Assembly (NCBI GenBank): GCA_041752315.1
Contig: JBGSHJ010000043.1
Location: 1 to 64,000 of the forward strand
Source: SYFY01 sp041752315
GTDB lineage: Bacteria > Pseudomonadota > Gammaproteobacteria > Pseudomonadales > Azotimanducaceae
Direction of reading: 5' to 3'
DNA length: 64,000 nucleotides
Under the pieces are notes generated by a model. That model was not told the DNA's origin and ran no database searches. It saw only the letters and a list, made by a program, of their open reading frames with translations. Positions 52,535 to 61,812 of the stretch are shown in pieces (position 1 is the stretch's first letter; every line of letters begins with the position of its first letter). The translations under genes were made by a program, and so were the position numbers.

Positions 52535-52819
52535 TGGATACGGCCTTCAACGATTGATCCGGAGTTATACAGGAGGTGCATCCACCTGCAAGTCCTGCAG
52601 AGCAGGTGAAGCAGGTCGTGTTGAAGGAAAGACCAGAAAAACGAGGCCATGCCGGGCGGGGCAGGCAGCGCCAAAGCCACTACAGCAGGATCAACAGAAC
52701 ACTGTTCCAGACCGTCAGTGCAGTGCGTTCGCGTGTTCACTTCACCCGGTCAACGTGCCCTCGACCCCGTGGGCATTGCATCACAAACCGCAAAGTTCGG
52801 TTTGTCTAGACTGGCGGGC

Positions 52820-55800
52820 ATGCCAACGGATGGGCTTCCCGGAAGTTCCTTGAAACAATCTGTCCCCGAAAGAAGGCGTGAACTCCGCACGCCGGTGCAG
52901 CAGGATGCGCTTGTCAAGTGGCGCACGGGCAAGTCCTGGGTTTGCACTATTCGTGATTTCTGCAGCGCAGGCATGTTCATTCGTGGCGACGCCTTCGCGC
53001 TGCGCCGGTCATTGGGCGATGTTGAAGACGCAGGTCTGTTGGAGATTCACTTCACGGCCAGCGATACCTCCGGTCGCGATCGGCATTTTCAACTGGTTGG
53101 CAAGGTAGTCAGACGACTCGAAGATGCAATTGGAGTCCATTTTCCCAACGGCATCGACCAGGAAATCCTGGCCGCGCTTACCCGACGCGCGATGGCCGTT
53201 TCATCGACTCAGCCGGATTCGCGTGCTGAAACCCGAATACCGACGGAGCCTGACCAGACGATTGATCCTGGCAAAGGCCGCAAACTGGCGATTGCCTGCA
53301 GCAAGGCCGCTGACGCTGCAATTGGCAAACTTGCCGATGAATTTTTTGCACTGTTCGATGAGGAACTCGACGGTTGTGAACGGCGTGCGTCCTCGATGGT
53401 CGAGCGCGAGTCGTTTGGGATGGCGAAGCGTTTGTTACCCAAAGCCGGGAAGGAAGTGCGCTCGAGGTTCGTGAACTGGATCGTCGAACTGTTGCGTGAC
53501 CAGAAAGCACCCGCCGCGCCCGGGATGGCAGACGTCCAGAAACCTGCAGCCTTCGAGCCGGTCGCAGCCACGACCGGCAAAGGGCTCAGATTTGGCGGCA
53601 CTTCGAACCTTGCACTGGTCGAGAAGGAAGAATTTGAACAGTGGTTGGTGGTTGCGGAGACCGTTTCCTATATCGAACAGGAGCTGCAGGACGAGATGCT
53701 GGTGTTGCGTTCCTGGCTCGGCAGAATTCAGCCAGCATGGCAAAACAAGGACGCAAACCCGGTGTGTCCGTCTGTGGTGGCGCGGAGTCTCAAACAGGCT
53801 CTGATGCCGTTGCAACTGCGGGAGGAGGTGATCCGCGTCGCCTTCGGCTGTTTTGCACGAATTGCACAATCCCGTCTGGGGGCGTTTTACGACAAGCTCA
53901 TTTCCAGCCTGGAAAAAACCGCACTGTTTCCAAGCATTGAATCCGTAGTCAATGAACAGCTCCGGCAGCACGTGCCTTCAGGTGGGAACCGTTCGGGCGT
54001 GTCCCGGGAGCCAGGTGGTGCAGCTTCTCAACGGCGCAACAACGATGATGTGCCAGCTCCTCAGGACGCGCACCGGAGTGACGCTGCAACGTCGAGTGTG
54101 GGTCGTATCCTGCAGATGGGGCGTGGTACCCATCCAGCGGGTGTCACCGCTGGACAACCGGTTGCGGAAGTCGACTCGGTGCTCAGCCTGCTGGCTTCGC
54201 TGCAGAACAAGATGGCTGTCTCCGGCGAGCAGTTGGGCGAACTGGATCTCAAGACCCTGCTTGTACAACAACTGTCGAAAGCCAGAGGTGTTCCCGTGCG
54301 CCTGCCCGCGGGAACCGAGGCGTCGCTGGACGTCGTCGACTTTTTCGTCGAATCCGTGCAGGAAGACGAACTGTTGTCCCGCTCGTTGAGGAACCTGGTT
54401 CGCAGGCTCGAAATCACTCTCGGCAAGGAAGTTTTGCGAAGTCAGAATTCGCGCTCCAATGGTCTGTTGCCACATCCTGCGCTGCAGATACTCAATCAGC
54501 TCGAAGGTGTGGATGGCGGTGACAACGAGCAGCAGGAGAACCAGAGCGTAGCTGGCGATCAGGTGGCCACGATCCTGACCCGATTGATGAACGAGTGGGA
54601 TGGCAATACCCGGGCCTTTGAAGAGGCCGTGCAGCAGATGACACCGCTGGTTGATCGGCAGAAAAAAATCTATGCCCGCAATGTCGAGCGCGTGATCAGT
54701 GCCTGCGAAGGGCGCTCACGATTGCGACGCGCGCGCCAGGTTGTGCTGCGTCGCCTCGTGGAACTGCTCGACAATCACGACATACCCTCGGTGCTGATGC
54801 AGATCATCAATCCATCCTGGCGCAATCTGCTCGTCAACACCGCTCTTCGGCATGGCACAAGGTCCATCGAATGGAAGCAACAGCTGCAACTGCTCCAGCG
54901 TCTGGTTCATCGTCTCGATCCACTGACGCGTGACAAGTATGTGAACAGTGCTGACGATGGCAGCATGGAAGTTCTGCTCCGTTCTCTGGCAGATGGAATC
55001 GTATCGATGGGTGCGGGTCAGGATCCGGGGCTGCTGGACCGTTTGCGGTTGATCATGGCTGGCGATCATCAACTGGACACGCTGGTCCGCATCGAACCAG
55101 GACAGCTCGCGCAGCTGTTTGGCTGGCAGGATTCCGCACAGTCGCACGATCCGATGCCCCCGGGGAGGAATGATCGCGAGCGTTCCCGATGGCTCGATAG
55201 CCTTCGTCGCGCGCGAGTCCTCCAGGCCGGTACCAGTGTCAAGTTTGTCGAAATGGACAAGTCCCCGCAGATCGCCATTCTGGCCTGGGTTGATTCGCCC
55301 GGGGAACAGTTTGTATTTGTCAATCGCCGAGGGTTGCAATCGCATGCCCTCAGCCTGGGTGAGCTTACCGATGGTCTGCATTCCGGCGCCATATCCATTC
55401 TTGACGGGTACGACGCCTCGCTGGTTGATCGTGTAAGTGATCGCATGGTGCACCGTGCGCACACACGTGTCACCGCTGATACACAGCAGGATGAACTGAC
55501 CCGGCTCGCCAATCGCAAGGCCCACGAACGATCAGTCGAAAAGGCACTCGATCTGGCACGGCAAAGTGATTCGACCCATTGTGTCCTGCAGATCGACCTG
55601 GATCGATTCCGAATGTTCAATGCTGCCTGCGGCTTCGAAGCTGGAGACCAGCTGCTCAAGCGGATTGCCCGACTCATCGAGGAGAGTGTTGAGGGCCAGG
55701 ATGCATCGATAGCCAGGATTGGTGCTGACGAGTTTGGCATGGTGCTGCTGGATACTGACCCTCTCCAGGGAATGCAACTGGCAGACACCATCAACAGCGC

Positions 55801-56791
55801 CATCCGCGAAACAACCATGAGTTGGCAAGGTCACCCGAGCGGAGTTACGGCGACAATCGGCGTGCTGGGAATTGACCGGAGCACGGAAAGCACACGATAC
55901 GTGCTGAACAATCTTGCTGCAGTCTGTCGACTGGGCAAGGAACTTGGTGGTGACCGATCCTGTTCGTTCACCGAGGATGAAGAATCGCTCATGGCCGAGC
56001 ATGAGGTCATGCAACTCGCCAGCCAGATCGAACGCTACCTGGCCGACGGCAGGGTTCACCTCAACGTTCAGCAGATTGCGCCCGCGGATGGCAACGTCGG
56101 GTTGCTGCCACACCATGAAGTGCTGATCACGTTCGCCGATGATGATGGTCATGCAGGTTCACCGGTGAAGTTCATCGAAGCTGCCGAACGGCACAGCAAG
56201 ATGCCACTGGTGGATCGATTTGTGGTTGCCGGTGTTCTGGACTGGATGGGCAAGCACCCTGAAGCGCTCGATGGGACAGCCGGTTTTTCGATCAACCTCT
56301 CGGGTCAGTCAATGATCCAGGAGGACTTCCTGGGTTTTGTACTCGATCTGTTCGAGAACAGCGGCGCATCACCTCAGAAGGTGTGTTTCGAGATCACGGA
56401 GACCGCGGCGATCGGCAACATGTTTCGCGCCACCGAGTTCATGCAGAAATTCAAGGTGATGGGATGCCGGTTCTCACTGGATGACTTCGGCAGTGGCATG
56501 TCGTCTTATGGTTATCTGCGGAAGCTGCCAGTTGACTACCTGAAGATAGACGGTTCTTTTGTCAAGAACATGGCAACCGACGAAGGCGATCGGGCCGTGG
56601 TTCGCTCCATCAACGAAATCGGGCACTTCCTCGGCAAGAAAACTGTAGCGGAATACGTGCATGACGACGCCACGCGTCAACTCGCCTGCGAGATCGGCGT
56701 TGACTATCTTCAAGGCTGGGTGATTGAAAAGCCGAAGCCGATCGATCGACTGCTCGACACCGATGCGGCGGTCGCGGCCCACGCCGGTTGA
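52820..56791 (+). CDS. PilZ - DUF1631 - GGDEF - EAL multidomain c-di-GMP protein
   Basis: From the ATG at 52820 the protein has 1323 residues. Domains in order: PilZ-like (RRELR at 19-23, DFCSAGMFI about 47-55), a long DUF1631-like helical region (about 150-780), a GGDEF domain with the variant GADEF at 968-972 and an EAL domain with EVL at 1100-1102. The EAL catalytic set is otherwise kept (NLSGQSM, FEITETA, DDFGSG, YLKIDGSF, YLQGW). The diguanylate cyclase half is probably inactive, so the protein most likely degrades or senses c-di-GMP. No membrane segment. The frame is open to 52649; the first 57 codons there are low-complexity. Confidence 0.88.
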   Translation: MPTDGLPGSSLKQSVPERRRELRTPVQQDALVKWRTGKSWVCTIRDFCSAGMFIRGDAFALRRSLGDVEDAGLLEIHFTASDTSGRDRHFQLVGKVVRRLEDAIGVHFPNGIDQEILAALTRRAMAVSSTQPDSRAETRIPTEPDQTIDPGKGRKLAIACSKAADAAIGKLADEFFALFDEELDGCERRASSMVERESFGMAKRLLPKAGKEVRSRFVNWIVELLRDQKAPAAPGMADVQKPAAFEPVAATTGKGLRFGGTSNLALVEKEEFEQWLVVAETVSYIEQELQDEMLVLRSWLGRIQPAWQNKDANPVCPSVVARSLKQALMPLQLREEVIRVAFGCFARIAQSRLGAFYDKLISSLEKTALFPSIESVVNEQLRQHVPSGGNRSGVSREPGGAASQRRNNDDVPAPQDAHRSDAATSSVGRILQMGRGTHPAGVTAGQPVAEVDSVLSLLASLQNKMAVSGEQLGELDLKTLLVQQLSKARGVPVRLPAGTEASLDVVDFFVESVQEDELLSRSLRNLVRRLEITLGKEVLRSQNSRSNGLLPHPALQILNQLEGVDGGDNEQQENQSVAGDQVATILTRLMNEWDGNTRAFEEAVQQMTPLVDRQKKIYARNVERVISACEGRSRLRRARQVVLRRLVELLDNHDIPSVLMQIINPSWRNLLVNTALRHGTRSIEWKQQLQLLQRLVHRLDPLTRDKYVNSADDGSMEVLLRSLADGIVSMGAGQDPGLLDRLRLIMAGDHQLDTLVRIEPGQLAQLFGWQDSAQSHDPMPPGRNDRERSRWLDSLRRARVLQAGTSVKFVEMDKSPQIAILAWVDSPGEQFVFVNRRGLQSHALSLGELTDGLHSGAISILDGYDASLVDRVSDRMVHRAHTRVTADTQQDELTRLANRKAHERSVEKALDLARQSDSTHCVLQIDLDRFRMFNAACGFEAGDQLLKRIARLIEESVEGQDASIARIGADEFGMVLLDTDPLQGMQLADTINSAIRETTMSWQGHPSGVTATIGVLGIDRSTESTRYVLNNLAAVCRLGKELGGDRSCSFTEDEESLMAEHEVMQLASQIERYLADGRVHLNVQQIAPADGNVGLLPHHEVLITFADDDGHAGSPVKFIEAAERHSKMPLVDRFVVAGVLDWMGKHPEALDGTAGFSINLSGQSMIQEDFLGFVLDLFENSGASPQKVCFEITETAAIGNMFRATEFMQKFKVMGCRFSLDDFGSGMSSYGYLRKLPVDYLKIDGSFVKNMATDEGDRAVVRSINEIGHFLGKKTVAEYVHDDATRQLACEIGVDYLQGWVIEKPKPIDRLLDTDAAVAAHAG

Positions 56792-56812
56792 CACACCGCT
56801 CCTTATCGCCGT

Positions 56813-56829
56813 GGCGGCAATTTGCCGCC
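56813..56829. terminator. Hairpin between convergent genes
   Basis: GGCGGCA-att-TGCCGCC is a perfect 7-bp stem with a 3-base loop, 22 bases after the c-di-GMP protein stop and 40 bases from the converging SnoaL-like stop. A T-run is weak on both sides, so efficient intrinsic termination is plausible but unproven. Confidence 0.5.
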
Positions 56830-56868
56830 TCACAGTGAGCACCTGCACGTACATCCAACGGCAGGCTG

Positions 56869-57327
56869 TTACGCCTCCGTCACCGGGTAGGGTGCCGATT
56901 CTTCTACCTGACAGAACAACGTCTGAAACAACCAGCCGGCTGGAGTTCGAACGTAACTTTCCCGGTACCAGCCGATGATGCGCTGGTAACGAACCTTGCC
57001 AGCGCCCAGATTTTCCGTATACAACATGATCAGGCGCCAGTGTCCCGTGGCACGATCCCCCTGCACATCGATGACCGGATTGAGCGCGTGGTGCGCCGAA
57101 TTCCGGATGCGTCCGCTGGTCCCCACCGCAGCCAGATAAGCCTTGATCGCCTCGCGTCCTTCGGCCTTGCCCATGACGGTAGCTTCCCAGGTTGCGTCTT
57201 CGGCAAACAGCGGGCCCAGCTTGTCAGGATTGTGGTTGTCGTCGCAGGCGGCGCAGTACAGCGCCTTCAGCTTGCGGATGGCCTCGATGTCTTCGAGGAC
57301 TGTCATGCGTTGTTCGAGCGTGGTCAT
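56869..57327 (-). CDS. SnoaL-like (NTF2 fold) protein
   Basis: The 152-residue protein begins MTTLEQRMTVLEDIEAIRKL and shows the SnoaL_4-type pattern ALYCAACDDNHNPDKLGPLF, AEDATWEATVMG and the closing strands YQRIIGWYRESYVRTPAGW. Such proteins act as small-molecule isomerases or dehydratases, or are uncharacterised. GGGGAG lies directly before the ATG. It diverges from the SDR gene; a 23-base tandem repeat lies between. Confidence 0.82.
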   Translation of the reverse strand: MTTLEQRMTVLEDIEAIRKLKALYCAACDDNHNPDKLGPLFAEDATWEATVMGKAEGREAIKAYLAAVGTSGRIRNSAHHALNPVIDVQGDRATGHWRLIMLYTENLGAGKVRYQRIIGWYRESYVRTPAGWLFQTLFCQVEESAPYPVTEA

Positions 57328-57418
57328 GTCGGTTCTCCCCACCTGGATAAAAGAAAGGTTCAAAGCAGTGTCCTTCGGTGACTGTTTAGCGGTTTGCGTT
57401 GCTGATGGCCATTTTTTT

Positions 57419-57464
57419 CGCTCCCTTCGGTTCAGTCGCTTCGCTCCCTTCTGTTCAGTCGCTT
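57419..57464. repeat. 23-base tandem repeat in a divergent promoter region
   Basis: Two copies of a 23-base unit (57419-57441 and 57442-57464, 22 of 23 identical), plus five bases of a third, stand between the SnoaL-like and SDR starts. Each copy contains CGCTCCCTTC and TTCAGTCGCTT. It may be a regulator binding array or simple duplication. Confidence 0.6.
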
Positions 57465-57514
57465 CGCTTGTTAAGGTGCAGTGCTTGGCGCAACTGTGAC
57501 GGGAAGGGGCGGAG

Positions 57515-58297
57515 ATGGCGTTTCCAGGATTTGATCTTTCGGGGCGTGTTGCGCTCATCACCGGGGGCAACGGCGGAATTGGCCTGGGCATGGCCAGGGG
57601 GCTTGCGCAGTCGGGCTGTGAAATCTGCATCTGGGGAACCAACCCGGACAAGAACGAAAAGGCCCGCGCAGAACTTGCCTTGATCGGGCCCACGATCAGT
57701 GCGTTTGTTTGTGACGTTGCCGATGAAGCGGCGGTGGAGGCAACCTTTGCAGCCAGTCTCAAGACGCACGGACGAATCGACGGCTGTTTTGCCAATGCGG
57801 GAGTTGGCGGTCGAAACACTCCGTTCGATGAGATGACCACAGCGGAGTGGGATCGTGTCATCGGTGTCAATCAGAGTGGAGCTTTTTATACCTTTCGTGC
57901 TGCCGCCCGCCACATGAAAGAACGGGCGCTGCAGGGCGATGCCTTTGGTCGACTGATCGGTACGGCAAGTCTGGCCGCGATCTCCGGTCAGGCGAGGGGC
58001 GAGCACTATGCCCAGAGCAAGGGTGGTCTGGTGGCCATGGTCAAGGCGCTGGCCGTGGAATATGCACGCTACAACGTGACTGCGCACACCCTGCTGCCTG
58101 GCTGGACGGAAACCGACATGACCCAGGGTGCCTTCAGCAATCCCAAGTTCGTCGACAACGTATTCAAGCGCATGCCGGTGCGTCGGTGGGGTAAACCCGA
58201 GGACTTTGCCGCAATCGCGATTTACATCATGAGCGAGGCCAGTGGCTTTCATACCGCGGAAACCTTCCTGATCGATGGTGGGTACTTTGCGTACTGA
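57515..58297 (+). CDS. Short-chain dehydrogenase/reductase (SDR)
   Basis: The 260-residue classical SDR has the cofactor loop TGGNGGIGLG (residues 16-25), the NAG motif (FANAGVGG), the catalytic Ser in GTASLAAISGQ, and Tyr/Lys in HYAQSKGG. It interconverts an alcohol and a ketone with NAD(P). The ATG is preceded by a GGCGGAG sequence. The AbgT transporter gene follows after 45 bases. Confidence 0.9.
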   Translation: MAFPGFDLSGRVALITGGNGGIGLGMARGLAQSGCEICIWGTNPDKNEKARAELALIGPTISAFVCDVADEAAVEATFAASLKTHGRIDGCFANAGVGGRNTPFDEMTTAEWDRVIGVNQSGAFYTFRAAARHMKERALQGDAFGRLIGTASLAAISGQARGEHYAQSKGGLVAMVKALAVEYARYNVTAHTLLPGWTETDMTQGAFSNPKFVDNVFKRMPVRRWGKPEDFAAIAIYIMSEASGFHTAETFLIDGGYFAY

Positions 58298-58342
58298 GCC
58301 GTGGGACTTCCGTGATTGATTGCGAAGGAGCGGGGTAACGAC

Positions 58343-59863
58343 GTGGCAGTCGAAGACCGGGGATTCCTGAATCGGATCGAACGACTTGGCAATGCTCTGC
58401 CGGACCCTGCATTGCTGTTTCTGCTCCTTCTTGTTGGCGTCTGGATCCTGTCAGCACTGTTGGCGGGTGGTGAATACACCCACATCGATCCACGTACGCA
58501 GGCACCGCTGGTTGTGCAGAATCTGCTGACGGGTACAGCCTTGGCAGCCTTCCTCTCCGGGATGGTGACTACGTTTGTGACTTTCCATCCCCTGGGCGTC
58601 GTGCTGGTCGCCATGCTTGGCATTGGCGTGGCCGACCACACCGGGTTCATTCGGGCGACGTTGCGTCTGTTGCTCAGCCGTACGTCACCAGCCCTGCTGA
58701 CGCCGATGCTGTTTTTCATTGCCATTGTCAGCCACAGTGCAGTGGACGCCGGTTATGTCCTGGTGATTCCGCTGGGCGCCGTGATCTTTCACTCGGCAGG
58801 ACGTCATCCGCTGGTGGGCATCGCCGTCGCCTTTGCGGGAGTTTCCGGCGGATTCAGTGCCAATCCGATCCCTTCAGCACTGGATCCGATGCTGCAGGGC
58901 ATCACTCAGGCCGCTGCCCAGTTGCTGCAACCCGAGGTGGTACTCAATCCACTCAACAACTGGTACTTCACCGCCTCTTCAACACTGTTGATCATCCTGG
59001 TTGGCTGGTTTGTCACCGATCGCATTGTCGAACCTCGCCTGAGGTCGCTGAAGCTGGACGGTGATTTTGCCGATCTGCCCCGTCTTGAAGCCTTGTCATC
59101 CCGGGAATCCAGGGGATTGTTGTGGGCAGGCATCACCATGCTGGGCGGAATCCTGGTCCTTGTGATGACCACGTGGTCGGAAACGTCTTCCTGGCGATCG
59201 GTCTCCGGTGGACTGACGGCGGCGGATGCGCCGCTGATGAAAAGCATCGTGCCATTGATTTTCCTGCTTTTCCTGGTGCCTGGCGTGGTGTACGGCTATG
59301 TGGCCGGTACTGTGCAGACCCATCGTGATGTCATAGCCGGGATGACCCGTGCGATGAGTGGCATGGGTTATTACATCGTGATCGCCTTTTTTGCGTCGCT
59401 CTTCATCGCGGAGTTTGGACGATCGAATCTGGGCGCACTGCTGGCGCTGCAAGGCGCTGCCTTCCTGGCCAGTGCCGCACTGCCAGTGCCACTGATGATG
59501 ATATCGATCATCGCCATCACCACAGTCGTCAATCTTTTCATCGGGTCGAGCTCGGCGAAGTGGGCCTTGCTCGCACCGATCCTCGTACCGATGCTGATGC
59601 AACTCGGCATATCACCGGACTTCACGCAGGCGGCCTATCGGGTGGGGGACTCATCCACCAACATCATTACGCCGCTGATGCCGTACTTCCCCCTCGTGGT
59701 GGTGTTCTGTCAGCGCTACGTCAAGACCACCGGGATTGGTACGGTCATGGCGATGATGCTGCCGTATTCGCTGACCTTCCTGGCGACCTGGACGCTGTTC
59801 CTGCTGGCCTTCTGGATGCTGGATCTGCCGTTGGGATTGCAGTCTTCCTATACCTTTGGCTGA
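58343..59863 (+). CDS. AbgT-family transporter
   Basis: The 506-residue membrane protein fits the AbgT family (p-aminobenzoyl-glutamate or antimicrobial export): LGNALPDPALLFLLLLVGVW at the first helix, FHPLGVVLVAMLGIGVAD, SHSAVDAGYVLVIPLGA and the late VGDSSTNIITPLMPYFPLV motif. The GTG start at 58343 has AAGGAG twelve bases upstream; a TTG at 58316 is the alternative. Members work as importers or proton-driven exporters of folate-related compounds; direction here is unknown. Confidence 0.9.
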   Translation: MAVEDRGFLNRIERLGNALPDPALLFLLLLVGVWILSALLAGGEYTHIDPRTQAPLVVQNLLTGTALAAFLSGMVTTFVTFHPLGVVLVAMLGIGVADHTGFIRATLRLLLSRTSPALLTPMLFFIAIVSHSAVDAGYVLVIPLGAVIFHSAGRHPLVGIAVAFAGVSGGFSANPIPSALDPMLQGITQAAAQLLQPEVVLNPLNNWYFTASSTLLIILVGWFVTDRIVEPRLRSLKLDGDFADLPRLEALSSRESRGLLWAGITMLGGILVLVMTTWSETSSWRSVSGGLTAADAPLMKSIVPLIFLLFLVPGVVYGYVAGTVQTHRDVIAGMTRAMSGMGYYIVIAFFASLFIAEFGRSNLGALLALQGAAFLASAALPVPLMMISIIAITTVVNLFIGSSSAKWALLAPILVPMLMQLGISPDFTQAAYRVGDSSTNIITPLMPYFPLVVVFCQRYVKTTGIGTVMAMMLPYSLTFLATWTLFLLAFWMLDLPLGLQSSYTFG

Positions 59864-59897
59864 TCGCCCGTGGACGATCTGACCTGGAATCCAACTC

Positions 59898-61142
59898 ATG
59901 AGTGAGCCGAGCCGGCCAATGGATGTCTCTGCGGGCATGCGGAGACTGCTGGCGTCGGAGGTCGCGTCCAACTTTGGTTCAATGCTCTCGCGACTGGCGA
60001 TCCCCTGGATCGCGGCGCTGGTCCTGGAAGCAACGCCTCTGCAGATGGCCTGGCTGGTGATTGCCGATGTTGTGGCGGGTGCAGTGGGCAGTCTCTTCGT
60101 GGGCAGCCTTGTCGATCGAACCAGCAAGAAGAACCTCATGATTGCAAGCGACGTGGCACGCGCAGTCGCCATCGGCGCGGTTGCCGTCCTCCTGTTCATG
60201 GAATCGCTGTCGTTCTGGATTCTTGTGTTGCAGTCGGCGCTGAACGGGGTGCTGGCCATGGCTTTTGCCATCGCCCGTTCTGCCTGGCTTGCCGAACACG
60301 TCCCACACTCCGAACTCACCATCCGCAACTCCCAGATGTCTGCGGCTTCCAGCACGTCGGAGTCCGTTGCGTTTGCGTCCGGCGGCTGGATCTACCAGTG
60401 GCTGGGACCGATGTTTGCGCTGGTTGTCGACGCTGTTGCCTGCGTGCTGTCGGCTGTGTGTCTGCGTGACCTTGCGGAAACATCCGCTCAGTCGAATGCC
60501 CGTCGAACGGTTGCCGGACACTGGATGCAGGAGGCGGTTGCGGGATTCAGACTGGTCGGCTCGATGCCAGTGCTTCGTTCCCTGGCAGTGTGTGATGTGT
60601 TCGTGGCGCTTGGATTCAGTATCACCGGCGCCACTTACATGATCTTCGTGTCGAGGGACCTGGCTTTCGGGACTGGCCTGCTCGGACTGATCTTTGCAAC
60701 CGGCGCCCTGGGTTCGCTGGCCGGTGCAGCAATTGCCTCTCGCCTGGGCAGGGCGCTGGGCAGCAGCAATGCGCTTGCAGCGGGGCTGGTGGCTGCTGGA
60801 ATCGGTGCACTGCTGATCCCGCTGGCACCTGGAGCAGGCATTATTGGCGCTGCATTTCTGATCGGCCATCAGATCATCGGCGACTCCGGCAGCGTGGTCG
60901 CTTCGATCCACGGCCGTACGCTGCGGCAGATCCACTCACCGACGGCCATTCGTGGTCGGGTGGATGCGGCGCTGCGGGGAATCAGTCAGCTGGCAACGCT
61001 GGCTGGTGCGTTGGTGGGCGGTGGTCTGGCGACGATCTACGGTACGCGGCTGTCGCTCTGGCTGGCAGCGGCCATCATCCTGCTGGCCGCGCCGGTAGTG
61101 TGGGGGCTCTTCAGAGCGAATGATCTGCCAGAAACTGTGTGA
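59898..61142 (+). CDS. MFS transporter (MFS_3-like)
   Basis: The 414-residue protein has about twelve hydrophobic segments, with ASEVASNFGSMLSRLAIPWI at the start and GSLVDRTSKKNLMIASDVAR (motif A) after helix 2, plus HSPTAIRGRVDAALRGISQL in the second half. This matches EntS-like exporters, as does the island MFS at 43792. The ATG has no strong ribosome-binding site. Its end overlaps the converging hydrolase by 32 bases. Confidence 0.82.
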   Translation: MSEPSRPMDVSAGMRRLLASEVASNFGSMLSRLAIPWIAALVLEATPLQMAWLVIADVVAGAVGSLFVGSLVDRTSKKNLMIASDVARAVAIGAVAVLLFMESLSFWILVLQSALNGVLAMAFAIARSAWLAEHVPHSELTIRNSQMSAASSTSESVAFASGGWIYQWLGPMFALVVDAVACVLSAVCLRDLAETSAQSNARRTVAGHWMQEAVAGFRLVGSMPVLRSLAVCDVFVALGFSITGATYMIFVSRDLAFGTGLLGLIFATGALGSLAGAAIASRLGRALGSSNALAAGLVAAGIGALLIPLAPGAGIIGAAFLIGHQIIGDSGSVVASIHGRTLRQIHSPTAIRGRVDAALRGISQLATLAGALVGGGLATIYGTRLSLWLAAAIILLAAPVVWGLFRANDLPETV

Positions 61143-61812
61143 CCACCCGGTTGAACTCGGTGGGTTGATCGAGGTTCGCGGTATGGCCTGCATTGTCGAT
61201 GATCACCTTGCGGGCGCCAGGAATCTTTGCGGCCATGTAGTCCGTGGCTTTCAGGAACGGTCTGTCGTTGGCACCGGCGAGTACCAGTGTGGGAACGGTG
61301 ACGCCGGGCAATGAATCCAGCGCCCGCGAGTCCTGCTGGGTGAGGATGCCTCGTGCTGCGAGGCGCAAGCCGGTACTTTCCTGTTTTTCACCGGATTCAA
61401 CGGCCATTCGGTTCCAGCCTTCCCGTGCTTCGTCATTCCGGTAGCCAGGGCCTGTATCAAAAATCAACAGACCCCGTACACGATCCGGGTGAAACACGTT
61501 GAACGCCAGCGAGAGGTAACCACCGAGTGACAGGCCGCCGACCACTGCCTGACCGATCTGGAGATGATCAAGCAGGCTGAGCATGTCGTGCATGGTCTTG
61601 TCACGCGAGTACAACGCGGGGTCATCCGGCTGCCCTGAGCGACCATGCCCACGCACGTCCCAGAGGATGAGCTGGTGGGTTGAACAGAGCGCGGCGATAT
61701 TTGGCGCCCACATCCGGGTATCGGCCGAGTAGCCAGGTGTCAGCAGGATGGCAGGGCCAGTGCCGTGCACTTCATAGTAAAGATCGACATCACCCTGTGC
61801 GAGGAGTGCCAT
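61111..61812 (-). CDS. Alpha/beta hydrolase
   Basis: The 233-residue protein has the alpha/beta-hydrolase fold: DLYYEVHGTGPAILLTPGYS (HG oxyanion strand), LILWDVRGHGRSGQPDDPAL, the nucleophile elbow GGLSLGGYLS (Ser), the Asp in VLAGANDRPFL and His in NAGHTANLDQP. Similar enzymes hydrolyse esters or lactones in catabolic routes. Its ATG overlaps the acyl-CoA dehydrogenase stop (TGATG), so the two are translationally coupled. Confidence 0.9.
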   Translation of the reverse strand: MALLAQGDVDLYYEVHGTGPAILLTPGYSADTRMWAPNIAALCSTHQLILWDVRGHGRSGQPDDPALYSRDKTMHDMLSLLDHLQIGQAVVGGLSLGGYLSLAFNVFHPDRVRGLLIFDTGPGYRNDEAREGWNRMAVESGEKQESTGLRLAARGILTQQDSRALDSLPGVTVPTLVLAGANDRPFLKATDYMAAKIPGARKVIIDNAGHTANLDQPTEFNRVVTQFLADHSL

